Source: a virus
Length of the DNA stretch: 61,010 bases
Virus record (IMG/VR): IMGVR_UViG_3300024327_000006
Coordinates: 1 to 61,010 of that record
Strand: one strand, 5' to 3'
The notes beneath the pieces were generated by a model. That model searched no databases and was not told the origin of the DNA. It saw only the letters and a list, made by a program, of their open reading frames with translations. Made by a program: the position numbers and the translations under genes. Shown piece after piece: positions 23,956-32,069 of this stretch (position 1 is its first letter; each line of letters opens with the position of its first letter).

Positions 23956-25824
23956 TTATTTCGAATAACAATAGTCGACTCCACCCTCTGCATCAAGCGG
24001 CAGGTTAGGAGCCCAGTTAGGCGGTGTCTTCATAGTTTTGAGCATGAACGCAAATGCGTCCGAAGCTATCTCGTCAGGTACAATACTGACCACCTCATCA
24101 TGTACAGTTAGCGCGACAGGGTATTTTTCATTTATTTCAAGCATTTGATCCATGACAATAATTCTGGCTAACGCCTGTACTATATTTTCGACTATTTTTG
24201 CTCCATACGTACGTACAGTAGATTTACTTTCTATTATTTCAGCGTCTGTAGCAGATGAAGGTAGCGTGAGGTTGTAAACGAGTTCGTGTCCGTTTTCCCC
24301 ATTTACAACTCTAAGCCCTGGGTATTTCAAAGCCATACCATTAGGGAGTAGTATTTGTTCGTGTGTGACCATTAAGGGTCCCCATGGAATGGGGGGTTTG
24401 CCTTTTTGCATCATAGCAAACAGCATCTTATTTGCAGTACCCCAATAGCCTTGGATCATGTAATTTGCTCTTCGGTATGTCTGTACGATTTTTTCAGCTT
24501 CGCTATCAGTGATTAGTAATGGGTCAGCACCTAAAGCACCAGCTTCTAATGTTTTTTGGAATTTACGCCATCCCATGCCGTATCCTAAGCCTAAAATAGC
24601 AACTTTACCTACAAAGCGTTCCAGAGGGTTTTGTTCTTTAGTCACGGGTACCTTGTCGGGGTAGATGTGGTTGGCGAAAGCGCAATATACGTCTATATCG
24701 TCAGCGAATAATTGCAATAATTCTAGTTGATTTGATACCCACGCTAGGACTCGCGCTTCGATTTGTGCGGAGTCAACAACTACTACACTGTGGTCTTCTG
24801 GTGCGTGTAGGGCGCGTCTTAGGATAGAACCCCTACGTAAGTTCTGGAAGTTAAGTTTTTCAGCTCCAGAAGCTCGTCCGGTGTGTGCACCATAGTATTT
24901 AAGTGCCACTGCTAACTCATTAGTATAGGGGTCTGCAGCGTTTAGCATCCGTTTTGCCCGAGTGCGATTTATCGTACTCTTAACTGCTAAGCGAGCGTCC
25001 CAGATATGTTTAAATTGCGTGTTTGAGGTTTGAAGTTCTTGGAAATTAATATCGTTTTTAGCAAAGGCGAAAGTTTCTTTGTTTGTTGTAGGCGATATTT
25101 TTTTAGGGATTGGGATGTCTAGAGACTCTAGGATTTCGGCGAATTGTGGGTTAGATCCTAACTGTTTAGCTGTATATCCTGAGGCTGCTACTAAATCTGT
25201 TTGGATGCGTTGTTCTTCGGCTAAAAATTCTTCGACTGTTTTACGATCTAATATAAACTTAGGGTTTACGAACATGCGTATATGCAGGTCGATTAGTCGT
25301 AGTTCTTGTTCTGGATACTCTCCGATCATCAGTTTAAAGGCTTCTTGTGTGATACGTACGTCCTGAATACAGTAATCGCCAAGGGTTTTACTGAGCTCAG
25401 GCGATAAATCTTCGATCCCTTTAGTTTGTTTTAGTTCTTCACCCTTTTGCATAGTTGGATCAGAGGGCCACAAGCGTTCACATAGACTGGCTAAGTTACT
25501 TTTCTGCCCCGGGAATAGTCCTGCTGACATACTCATGGTGTCGAAATAGAAATCCGCATATAGCCCAAAACGTCTAGCTAAGATATAAGCATCAAAACGC
25601 GTGTTATGGCAGACGAGTTCTATTGTTTCATGAGATTCCCAAATATCGAGTAGAGTTTCTTCGACATCTTCCTCGTAGATATACTCTGGGGCTAACCAAT
25701 CTTCCAGTTGTATGCCTACACCGTGTATCTTGAATAGGTCATCTCGTACATATTCCATAGTTGTCATTTTAGTTAGCGAATAAGGAACGCTATAGAAGGT
25801 TTCAAAATCTAGGATGAGTTTCAT
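23956..25824 (-). CDS. Family A DNA polymerase with 3'-5' exonuclease
   Basis: A protein of 622 residues. The exonuclease domain has LILDFETF (D6, E8), VCHNTRFDAYIL and DYCIQDVRIT. The polymerase motifs are VVVDSAQIEAR (A, D351), the KVAILGLGYGMGW region (B) and LTVHDEVVS (C, D576). There is no 5'-3' exonuclease domain, as in T7-type replicative enzymes. It starts in an ATGA overlap with a tiny membrane gene. Confidence 0.95.
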   Translation of the reverse strand: MKLILDFETFYSVPYSLTKMTTMEYVRDDLFKIHGVGIQLEDWLAPEYIYEEDVEETLLDIWESHETIELVCHNTRFDAYILARRFGLYADFYFDTMSMSAGLFPGQKSNLASLCERLWPSDPTMQKGEELKQTKGIEDLSPELSKTLGDYCIQDVRITQEAFKLMIGEYPEQELRLIDLHIRMFVNPKFILDRKTVEEFLAEEQRIQTDLVAASGYTAKQLGSNPQFAEILESLDIPIPKKISPTTNKETFAFAKNDINFQELQTSNTQFKHIWDARLAVKSTINRTRAKRMLNAADPYTNELAVALKYYGAHTGRASGAEKLNFQNLRRGSILRRALHAPEDHSVVVVDSAQIEARVLAWVSNQLELLQLFADDIDVYCAFANHIYPDKVPVTKEQNPLERFVGKVAILGLGYGMGWRKFQKTLEAGALGADPLLITDSEAEKIVQTYRRANYMIQGYWGTANKMLFAMMQKGKPPIPWGPLMVTHEQILLPNGMALKYPGLRVVNGENGHELVYNLTLPSSATDAEIIESKSTVRTYGAKIVENIVQALARIIVMDQMLEINEKYPVALTVHDEVVSIVPDEIASDAFAFMLKTMKTPPNWAPNLPLDAEGGVDYCYSK

Positions 25825-25949
25825 TTTTTTGTTATTAGATATTTAAGGATTAAAAACCCTCCAATGCAAAGGAATAGGGGGAGTAGTAACAAAGCTCCAA
25901 CTAAGGTTACTTCGTTTTTATTGGAGTAATTTCTCCGCAGGAAGTACAT
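25821..25949 (-). CDS. 42-residue single-span membrane protein
   Basis: AGGAGAGAAAGT precedes ATG 25949. After a basic start (YFLRRNYSNKN) a long hydrophobic helix follows (VTLVGALLLLPLFLCIGGFL). The stop TGA overlaps the polymerase start. Strong translation signals support it as real. Confidence 0.6.
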   Translation of the reverse strand: MYFLRRNYSNKNEVTLVGALLLLPLFLCIGGFLILKYLITKK

Positions 25950-26035
25950 ACTTTCTCTCCTGTAGCGTAATATTTAATGAATCTGGAGCATCTATGCCTT
26001 TTGAGGCGAAGCCATAACTTCTTTAAAGGTATCAT
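25907..26035 (-). CDS. 42-residue basic microprotein with CxxC
   Basis: ATG 26035 overlaps the TGA of the upstream gene (ATGA). The product is basic (LKKLWLRLKRHRCSRF) with a CTSCG pair near the end. It overlaps the next small gene in another frame by 43 bases. Coupling suggests it is real, but it could be only a bridge for ribosomes. Confidence 0.45.
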   Translation of the reverse strand: MIPLKKLWLRLKRHRCSRFIKYYATGEKVCTSCGEITPIKTK

Positions 26036-26958
26036 TCGGATACGCTGCTTTTGAGCGCATTTATAGCTATGTTATATTCGTAAGACTTAGGGTCTAAAAC
26101 CCCTATTATTGTCTGTATTGCAGTTTTGTATTCGTTGTAGTGAATTTGGCGATTTAGGTCTTTCACGAAATCTAGGTATTCGGGATAAGCGTCTGTTTGG
26201 TTGTAGTAGTTTTTGAGCATGCTGTTAGCTTTAGTGCTAAGTCGTTGGTCTAAGTTTTCACGTTTTTTTGCATAGACAACTATCTCTGCCACGGCGCGGT
26301 CTTTTTGTTCGGGGTAGGGGGGGTTTAGTATAGCTGCATATAGATGTTCGATATGTAATTCGGTTGAGTCTTTTTGTTTTTTCAATACCGCTACTTTATA
26401 TACTTCATAATCCTCTAGGTCATTAGCGGTTAGCTCTTCGGCAGCAATAATGGCTGTCTTACAAGCTTGTCGAGTTTGTATGTAGTCTGCCATGTACACA
26501 AGATCTGTTTTAGGGATGATGATGTGGGATGGTGTTTTTTCTGTGTGGTTTATATAGGTATAGTATATGCCTACTTTGTCGATATTTTTAGAGGCTGCTG
26601 AGCGCATAGGTTTAGGGGTTTCCCATACTGGGTATAGTAATCGACGCACTCTTTTACTGGGTATGTGGTCGAATACAAGTTTTTGAGCTGCAGACATTTT
26701 AGCGCGTTCATCACGTAGTGTTGCTCGTAGACTTTGTGTAACTCGTATATTTTCGATTACATTATTACGCCATGTTGAATTAAGAGAGCTATGGTGAAAC
26801 GGACGAATTATATCTAACGAGCGGCGGGTTTCTGAGCCGTGCGGGTCTGTGAAAAATGCTTTGTAGACTTTATTTAGGTTATATATTTTGCCATCGAGCG
26901 TCAAAGCGTGTAGTTCTTGTTTCTGGTTGGCTATTCTAGTCAAAAGATTATTGCTCAT
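26032..26958 (-). CDS. Unknown 308-residue protein in the MoxR/VWA operon
   Basis: The start at 26958 (MSNNLLTRIANQ) lies 2 bases after the VWA gene stop, and GAGCGGTG serves as ribosome site. Mostly helical and basic, with no catalytic motif seen. The fixed place after the MoxR-like and VWA genes suggests it belongs to the same complex. Confidence 0.65.
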   Translation of the reverse strand: MSNNLLTRIANQKQELHALTLDGKIYNLNKVYKAFFTDPHGSETRRSLDIIRPFHHSSLNSTWRNNVIENIRVTQSLRATLRDERAKMSAAQKLVFDHIPSKRVRRLLYPVWETPKPMRSAASKNIDKVGIYYTYINHTEKTPSHIIIPKTDLVYMADYIQTRQACKTAIIAAEELTANDLEDYEVYKVAVLKKQKDSTELHIEHLYAAILNPPYPEQKDRAVAEIVVYAKKRENLDQRLSTKANSMLKNYYNQTDAYPEYLDFVKDLNRQIHYNEYKTAIQTIIGVLDPKSYEYNIAINALKSSVSE

Positions 26959-26960
26959 GT

Positions 26961-28127
26961 TCACCGCTCCATTTTTATGTTTTCGCCAATTGAAATTTCT
27001 TCGTCTGTAGTTACGATCAACACAGGGTATGATGGGGCAGGTGGGCTGTCCCATATCCCTCCATCGGTTAGATACACCATACAACTAGGATCTAAATTCA
27101 TGGTCTCTATATATTCAAGAATAGGTGTAAGTCTAGTGCCTCCTCGTCCGGGGAATTCATCATTTAAAGCTCTGGGTAATTCATCAGTTTCAAAAGTTTC
27201 AACTGCTTGTACTTGGCTATCACAATAAATTACAGTGACAGTAGCTGTGAAATTTATGAGTATGCTGTTGATTTCATCGCTGAATAAGGCAAGTTCTTCA
27301 TCGGAGACAGAACCAGAGGTATCAATACCGATAACGAGATTATCTAAATCTTCGGAGTGTAGACTTGGAAGGTAAATATTTTGGGAGATTAAACGGCGTT
27401 TTACTTTGCTCCATGAATAGTCGCGTTTTGAATACACGGTGAAGAATCGTCGTAGTGCAGCGCGCCAATTAACTTGGGGTTTACCAAAACTTTCAATGAT
27501 AGATTCGAGTCCTGCAGGCATCTTACCTGCGGCTTCTGCATTTCGTACGGCTTCTTGTACATTAAGCTCCCATTCTTCTTCAACGCGGCTTTTCTCAGCT
27601 GGGGACATAGCGGCTTTGCTGTCGTCGAACACCCAGTCAGTTGGTGGGAAATCTTGAGGAAATCCATCAGGGCCAATCGGGTTATTGCCTTCCTCGTCCT
27701 CGGGGAGTAAGTCGTATACTTGTTCTGTGGTCATGTTGTAATACTGAGGGTCGTCCAAGGCCCCGGGGGGCAAAGTCATACCTGATGCTGTAATTCCGGG
27801 ATTTATTACGTAGTCTCCGGCTAAATTATATCTATAGGGAGTCCTATGACCTCGACGCGTCATATGGTAGAACACACAATGCATGAGTTCGTGAGCTAAT
27901 AGCCCTACGCATTCTGCGTCGGTTATCGTCTCTGTATATTCAGGGCTATATAGAATTACTCTGCCATCAGTTGCGGCAGTAGGGATGGATGTGTCTTCTA
28001 TTAAATGGAGTTTAAGGAGTAAGGTGGCAAAAAAAGGTTCGTCGAGGATAAGACGTGTTCGGGCTTTAGCCATACGGTCGTATTGCTTAACGTTTTTTGC
28101 TTTTTTAATTCTACGTGGGGCAGCCAT
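26961..28127 (-). CDS. DUF2201-type metallopeptidase-like protein with VWA domain
   Basis: A protein of 388 residues. The N-terminal part has the zinc-peptidase-like LLAHELMHCVFYH (H79, E80, H83). The C-terminal part is a VWA-like domain with MIDAS motif D269-T-S-G-S273 and a later TDGG. This pairing with an AAA+ MoxR-like ATPase, two genes upstream here, is known from bacterial and phage loci, where the ATPase remodels targets held by the VWA protein. Its role in phage biology is not settled. Confidence 0.85.
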   Translation of the reverse strand: MAAPRRIKKAKNVKQYDRMAKARTRLILDEPFFATLLLKLHLIEDTSIPTAATDGRVILYSPEYTETITDAECVGLLAHELMHCVFYHMTRRGHRTPYRYNLAGDYVINPGITASGMTLPPGALDDPQYYNMTTEQVYDLLPEDEEGNNPIGPDGFPQDFPPTDWVFDDSKAAMSPAEKSRVEEEWELNVQEAVRNAEAAGKMPAGLESIIESFGKPQVNWRAALRRFFTVYSKRDYSWSKVKRRLISQNIYLPSLHSEDLDNLVIGIDTSGSVSDEELALFSDEINSILINFTATVTVIYCDSQVQAVETFETDELPRALNDEFPGRGGTRLTPILEYIETMNLDPSCMVYLTDGGIWDSPPAPSYPVLIVTTDEEISIGENIKMER

Positions 28128-28136
28128 TTAGTCCTC

Positions 28137-28985
28137 CTATATGTTGTTTTTCACTATTTTCAGAACGTTAGTGATTTGACGTAGTACGAAGGCTCTATAC
28201 GCTGCTTCGGTTCGTAGTTTCTTAGTATCTGCTACAGCTATGTCATTGCGTATTTTGTATACGGCATCTTGTAGATCTGTGTCATTAGGATCCACAGCAA
28301 TAGATACAGCGGTATCGCATATTGTGGGTAGTGTCTCTACGGTACTGTTTTTAAAGACAGAGCCTTTCTCGCCTACGCGAGTACTTAAAGCACTTTGTAA
28401 TCTATTTAGTGGCTTGAAAAAACGCAGCCAAGGTTCTTGAGCGACGTTAGTTTCTGCTTTCTTAGTGGTGTTATCGACTATTATTTTAGATTCTTCGTCT
28501 AACTTAGTAAGCCAGTTATGGGTAATTGCGGGTATTTGTTGAAGGTCTATTTCGATCTCAAAGCAATCACGAAGGTCTTCAGGATTTGGATAGTTTGCAG
28601 AGTTATATAAGTCCCCCATGCGAGCTTCTGCATTAGCGACAGCTTCTGGGTACGTTGTATTTATTAAAGTGTTAACTAATTTTTCAGCTTCGTCTTTGTA
28701 TTGTGTGTATTCTTTTCTGAACATTAGAAAGTCGTGCATTGGGCGCACTCGCCATCCGGTGTCATAGAAGGGTGACGTTTGTTCATAGAACCATTTCTTC
28801 ATCATGCCCCAATGTAAATTAGTGGGTTTTATTACGGCTTCAGGGACAATCAGTTTATTAGCGCGAACCGTGTCCGGGGCCGCGCCTGCATCTTTTGCTA
28901 TTTTGGCACTAGCTTTGCCATCGAAACGTCGTCCTGCCCACTTTGCTTGGTACAGACGTATCATTATTAAATTATCTTTATTCAT
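28137..28985 (-). CDS. Unknown 282-residue protein in the MoxR/VWA operon
   Basis: Helical. It contains WRFxRPMHDF-like and EAEKLVNTLI segments and no known catalytic set. It lies between the MoxR-like and VWA genes, where DUF3150-like partners occur in other loci, so it may be that partner. Start ATG 28985 follows GGGAGAAAGCAAC. A double control element lies just upstream. Confidence 0.65.
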   Translation of the reverse strand: MNKDNLIMIRLYQAKWAGRRFDGKASAKIAKDAGAAPDTVRANKLIVPEAVIKPTNLHWGMMKKWFYEQTSPFYDTGWRVRPMHDFLMFRKEYTQYKDEAEKLVNTLINTTYPEAVANAEARMGDLYNSANYPNPEDLRDCFEIEIDLQQIPAITHNWLTKLDEESKIIVDNTTKKAETNVAQEPWLRFFKPLNRLQSALSTRVGEKGSVFKNSTVETLPTICDTAVSIAVDPNDTDLQDAVYKIRNDIAVADTKKLRTEAAYRAFVLRQITNVLKIVKNNI

Positions 28986-28998
28986 TGTTGCTTTCTCC

Positions 28999-29030
28999 CA
29001 TAAGTATTGCTAATATTAATACCGCTTACT
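28999..29030 (-). promoter_or_regulatory. Two overlapping control elements
   Basis: Read on the + strand, 28999-29017 is CATAAGTATTGCTAATATT. On the - strand, 29012-29030 is AGTAAGCGGTATTAATATT. The two copies face each other and share 6 bases, the only such double site seen. Confidence 0.5.
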
Positions 29031-29034
29031 CTCT

Positions 29035-29107
29035 ATTCCATAACCCCTCCCTTGGCTATGGAATATCAGCTCTGTTTATATTTAGTGATATAGGCAGAGC
29101 TTTTTTT
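29035..29107. other. Two hairpins, one terminator-like on the + strand
   Basis: ATTCCATA (29035-29042) pairs with TATGGAAT (29057-29064). AGCTCTG (29068-29074) pairs with CAGAGCT (29095-29101), followed by seven T on the + strand (29101-29107). The T-run makes sense only for rightward transcription, against all genes here. Confidence 0.5.
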
Positions 29108-29288
29108 ATTTGGGTTTCCAACGATGCCCTGATACATCAGCTATCATTCGAACTAGAGCCCAGCGAGTAAATGCTTCTGGTGACACGCCCCTTACAGTAG
29201 CAGCGTTATTAACCGCTTCCTGTAAAGATGGTTCTATAGGAATTGCGAGGGTGTTCGTGCGGTCTTCACCAGAATCGTCTTCGTACAT
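29106..29288 (-). CDS. 60-residue ribbon-helix-helix-like protein
   Basis: The stop codon lies in the T-rich end of the hairpin region, and the start overlaps the MoxR stop (TAATG). The sequence (LAIPIEPSLQEAVNNAATVRGVSPEAFTRWALVR in two helices) fits a small RHH-type DNA-binding protein. Family assignment is tentative. Confidence 0.55.
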   Translation of the reverse strand: MYEDDSGEDRTNTLAIPIEPSLQEAVNNAATVRGVSPEAFTRWALVRMIADVSGHRWKPK

Positions 29289-30319
29289 TAAATCACCAGA
29301 TGTTTATGTTTAGCTGCCCAAGCAATATAGCTTGAGGTTTGAGTTAGTTCAGGTTTGTTAATGAACAAGTCACGCGTCATAGTGACAGCGAAATCTTGTT
29401 GGTGGTTGATTGAAGCTAATTGTTCTGCAATATCACAGAATCCTTGTATAGTAGCTCGGGTTACGTAGGTTGTAAGCGCGTTAGCTATAGCGTACATAAC
29501 TGAACGGTCTTCCGGCGGTTTGAAGCTCCACGGTTCTGCTAATAGTTTCTCCATGTCGGGGAGTTCTGTACGTAAGTGTACTTCGAGTTCTTTAGCAGGA
29601 CCTGCTCCGACAGTTCCTTTTAGTGCTTGTAGGCGTAGGTGTTTAGGGACAGTCCTGAGGATTTGAGAAGCGAAATCCCATGTGCGTGGTGATGGGAACG
29701 CATTCTCGCTTGTGATACCCTCAGGCATTTCGTGTATGTGGTGGGGCGCGGCGCGTAGAAACGATAAGATTCTGGAATCTCGGTCGTTCCTCACCCACCA
29801 ACTCGCTAAGTCATCACGGTCTACTTCTAAATCACAATGCATAAACCTATTCTTCAAAGCTAGTTCCATTTCTTGTGCACCGGAGCGATCTTCAACGCGG
29901 TTTCCTGCTGCGACAATAACTGTGTCTTCAGGGAATTTATGTTGTCCTATTTGTCGGTCTAGGATGATCTGAAAGGCAGATTTGCGTACTGCAGGTGGAG
30001 CATGGGTGATTTCATCGAAGAACATCAGGGTTTTTTTGTCGCCTTCTTTAGGGTACATAAGTGGCGTACCCCAAGCAGTTCGTTTTTCAGAATCTTCGAC
30101 GACTACAAAAGGTACGCCCTGCATGTCTTCGGGACCCATCTGAGATAGGCGTATGTCTAGAAAGCGATAGTCGTATTCTTCTGCTAGCTGCTTAATGATC
30201 TGTGATTTCCCGATGCCAGGTGCGCCCCATACCATTGCTGATAGACGGGATTCGCCGGGCTTCAAGGTCACGTTTATAAGCGAGGCTTTTAAGAGCTCGG
30301 TTAGTTCGCTGGGTTTCAT
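29288..30319 (-). CDS. MoxR-like AAA+ ATPase
   Basis: A protein of 343 residues. Walker A is GAPGIGKS (32-39), Walker B LMFFDEITHAPP, sensor 1 VAAGNRVED, then MELALKNRFMH with the arginine finger region. This is the MoxR/RavA type of AAA+. It sits two genes from a VWA metallopeptidase-like protein, its usual partner. GGAAGGAGTAACCACC precedes the start. It is likely a remodelling chaperone; the target is unknown. Confidence 0.9.
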   Translation of the reverse strand: MKPSELTELLKASLINVTLKPGESRLSAMVWGAPGIGKSQIIKQLAEEYDYRFLDIRLSQMGPEDMQGVPFVVVEDSEKRTAWGTPLMYPKEGDKKTLMFFDEITHAPPAVRKSAFQIILDRQIGQHKFPEDTVIVAAGNRVEDRSGAQEMELALKNRFMHCDLEVDRDDLASWWVRNDRDSRILSFLRAAPHHIHEMPEGITSENAFPSPRTWDFASQILRTVPKHLRLQALKGTVGAGPAKELEVHLRTELPDMEKLLAEPWSFKPPEDRSVMYAIANALTTYVTRATIQGFCDIAEQLASINHQQDFAVTMTRDLFINKPELTQTSSYIAWAAKHKHLVI

Positions 30320-30650
30320 TGGTGGTTACTCCTTCCTTTAGTACGTTTAAAATATCATAGTGTGTGTCTTCATAGCTCCACAACCATTTCCCTTCCTGAT
30401 TGCGTTGGTAATTTGCAAGCATGCTGTTTTGTATCCTCAATATACGTTCTGCTTTCTGGTTGATAGGCAACCCTAAGGTGTAGGTCATGTACCCTAAGTC
30501 ATTTACTTTAAAAACATGATCTCCTCTGCAATCTAGCTCAATGATTCCTGCTTTAGGGAATAACTGATATGACACTAGGTGTCTACCAGCATTTATACGG
30601 AGTAGCTCTTCGTAGACCCTGTTGCGTAGGTACTCCTGTTGGCTATCCAT
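30192..30650 (-). CDS. Unknown 152-residue early protein
   Basis: Begins MDSQQEYLRNRVYEELLR. The last 42 residues are coded inside the MoxR gene in another frame (128-base overlap), which is unusually long. The start is coupled to a 20-codon mini-gene with a strong ribosome site. No family is recognised. A 3' truncated or frame-extended gene is possible. Confidence 0.55.
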   Translation of the reverse strand: MDSQQEYLRNRVYEELLRINAGRHLVSYQLFPKAGIIELDCRGDHVFKVNDLGYMTYTLGLPINQKAERILRIQNSMLANYQRNQEGKWLWSYEDTHYDILNVLKEGVTTNETQRTNRALKSLAYKRDLEARRIPSISNGMGRTWHREITDH

Positions 30651-30705
30651 CTATCGAAACAGATAGGACTATTAGAAATAACCCTATCCCTATAAATAAA
30701 ACCAT
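30643..30705 (-). CDS. 20-residue hydrophobic mini-gene
   Basis: CAGGAGGTTAT precedes ATG 30705. The product is MVLFIGIGLFLIVLSVSIDG, a single membrane-type helix, and its stop overlaps the next start. It may be a translated leader for coupling or a true micropeptide. Confidence 0.4.
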   Translation of the reverse strand: MVLFIGIGLFLIVLSVSIDG

Positions 30706-30907
30706 ATAACCTCCTGAATGTTAAAGTGCGGGATCACAGATCGGAGTACATCTTGATATGAGAGATCTGCTCCCGCTGCCGAGGTTTTTTCCATCAGCCC
30801 ACTCACGGCTTGGACCACCTATACCTAGGTATAGGACTAGATTAGTTTTAAGGTATAAGAAAAGTTATCCACAGGGTAAACTTACTTATCTGGTTAGTTA
30901 GTTGTGG
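30706..30907. other. Non-coding control region with DnaA box and palindrome
   Basis: About 200 bases without a gene. It holds a perfect DnaA box TTATCCACA (30865-30873), an 18-base perfect palindrome CCTATACCTAGGTATAGG (30818-30835), and a long broken hairpin 30728-30776 (GCGGGA/TCCCGC and AGATC/GATCT) followed by six T on the + strand. It is the 5' leader of the MoxR-side operon and could also be an origin or operator. Confidence 0.55.
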
Positions 30908-31261
30908 CTATACGAACAGAGGATCTAAATTCTCATCTATTATCTCAACGAACATCGACACGCCTACTCCGAAACGTTCCTCATCACCGAGTATTTCGAT
31001 ATCAGCCTCATAACCATCGCCTTCACCTACGCGTATGAAACAGTAGGTGTTTTCTGGGATAGTAGAGAACCATTTCTCAGCTTCTGGAACTTCTGGATAG
31101 CTTTGATACCATTTAACTCCACGGTATGTGTACCGTATTGTCGAATCAGGTTGAACTTCACGGCTATAAGGCCATTTTTCGGCGTTCGATATTCCTAGGA
31201 ATTTAAATTCATATTCTTTTTCGGGGGTCATGCATATGACTATATCGCTACGATAACCCAT
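30908..31261 (-). CDS. Conserved-type early protein (MGYRSD start)
   Basis: A protein of 117 residues from ATG 31261, within an AAGGAATGCTTATG context. MGYRSDIVICM is an opening seen in many small phage proteins of unknown function. The rest is acidic with several Trp and Tyr. A control element copy covers its start (31259-31277). Confidence 0.65.
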   Translation of the reverse strand: MGYRSDIVICMTPEKEYEFKFLGISNAEKWPYSREVQPDSTIRYTYRGVKWYQSYPEVPEAEKWFSTIPENTYCFIRVGEGDGYEADIEILGDEERFGVGVSMFVEIIDENLDPLFV

Positions 31262-31445
31262 AAGCATTCCTTATATTTTTGAGCTCTTTAACGCGAGCTT
31301 GGGACACAGTTTCTCGTCCTCTTAGAACGCGATCTGCGATCTTCAAGGCGTAAACATCTAAGACTTCTTGGCTTATAGAGTCTCGATGTAATTTGGTTTT
31401 TAGATAGAGTATGTCTTCTTCGAAAGTACTTAGTTCCTCATTCAT
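31248..31445 (-). CDS. 65-residue early protein
   Basis: ATG 31445 follows AGGAGGACGT, which decides against the longer frame. Helical (STFEEDILYLKTKLHRDSIS). It overlaps the next gene by 14 bases. Unknown. Confidence 0.6.
   Translation of the reverse strand: MNEELSTFEEDILYLKTKLHRDSISQEVLDVYALKIADRVLRGRETVSQARVKELKNIRNAYGLS
31259..31277 (-). promoter_or_regulatory. Control element at a gene start
   Basis: AATATAAGGAATGCTTATG on the - strand, two changes from the consensus. It includes the start codon of the gene at 31261. Could be chance. Confidence 0.35.
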
Positions 31446-31453
31446 ACGTCCTC

Positions 31454-31594
31454 CTATTGATCGGTTAGTTTTTTGCGTTCTTTTAAAGCTCGAAGCTCGT
31501 TGTGATCGAGCCATTTCAGCTGGTCTGCGGGACTGCGTTTAGCAGCTTCGCGTAGTTCAGCTTCTTCGCGTTTTTGTTTTTTAGCTTTCTTCAT
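31454..31594 (-). CDS. 46-residue charged microprotein
   Basis: ATG 31594 overlaps the TGA of the upstream gene (ATGA). Lys/Arg/Glu-rich helix (KKAKKQKREEAELREAAK). Its coupled start supports reality. Function is unknown. Confidence 0.55.
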   Translation of the reverse strand: MKKAKKQKREEAELREAAKRSPADQLKWLDHNELRALKERKKLTDQ

Positions 31595-31824
31595 TGTTTC
31601 ACCGTCCATTCGCCGCAGGTATCACAGCGGCCTTCAGTTGTAAATTGGATAGAGTCGCAGGGTCTACACCATCCGGTTTGTTTAACGAAATTAGGGGTTA
31701 CTTGTTCTAAACTATCTATATAGTTCCGCATAACTTTAGACATGGCGAGTCCTTGTTTTTTCGCGTATGCCTTTAAGGCTATATGTTGGTTTTTGGACAA
31801 CAGGATGTTCATTTGGGTACTCAT
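31591..31824 (-). CDS. 'LLSK' family protein with zinc ribbon
   Basis: A protein of 77 residues. It is a paralogue of 32070-32357: both have LLSKxQHxxLKxYA, then SKVMRNYID or SKILRSYVD, a ribbon-helix-helix-like pattern. This copy adds a zinc ribbon (CRPCDS...CDTCGEW). A likely small DNA-binding regulator. Confidence 0.65.
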   Translation of the reverse strand: MSTQMNILLSKNQHIALKAYAKKQGLAMSKVMRNYIDSLEQVTPNFVKQTGWCRPCDSIQFTTEGRCDTCGEWTVKQ

Positions 31825-31832
31825 CGTTCCTC

Positions 31833-32057
31833 CTAAAAATGAATTTTGGCTAAATGCTGTATAGTTTCATTATTAATCCCTATATTCGCATCATGGTCTT
31901 TAATAAGCAATGCTAATATATACATTGCTTGCTCATTTGTCAGTTTGTTATCAGTAGCGTCGTGTACATCAGTTATATCCCATATATCAGCTACTGCCAT
32001 GCCTGTTATGATGTTCTCTCTATAACTTTGTACGTCTTGCCAATCAGCTAGGCTCAT
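31833..32057 (-). CDS. 'ADIW' family early protein, paralogue of 17106-17384
   Basis: A protein of 74 residues (MSLADWQDVQSYRENIITG, then VADIWDITDVH and GINNETI). A shorter relative of the product at 17106-17384, lacking the middle loop. It lies between the two LLSK paralogues. Function is unknown. Confidence 0.7.
   Translation of the reverse strand: MSLADWQDVQSYRENIITGMAVADIWDITDVHDATDNKLTNEQAMYILALLIKDHDANIGINNETIQHLAKIHF
31911..31929 (+). promoter_or_regulatory. Control element copy inside a coding region
   Basis: TAATAAGCAATGCTAATAT on the + strand, inside the ADIW gene. Orientation is opposite to the gene. Confidence 0.35.
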
Positions 32058-32069
32058 TTTTTTGCTCTC

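Noticed and set aside
31591-32057. A toxin-antitoxin pair (RHH antitoxin plus ADIW protein).
   Set aside because: The RHH-like call fits an antitoxin, but the ADIW protein shows no toxin motif and gene order varies. Kept only as a paired family.
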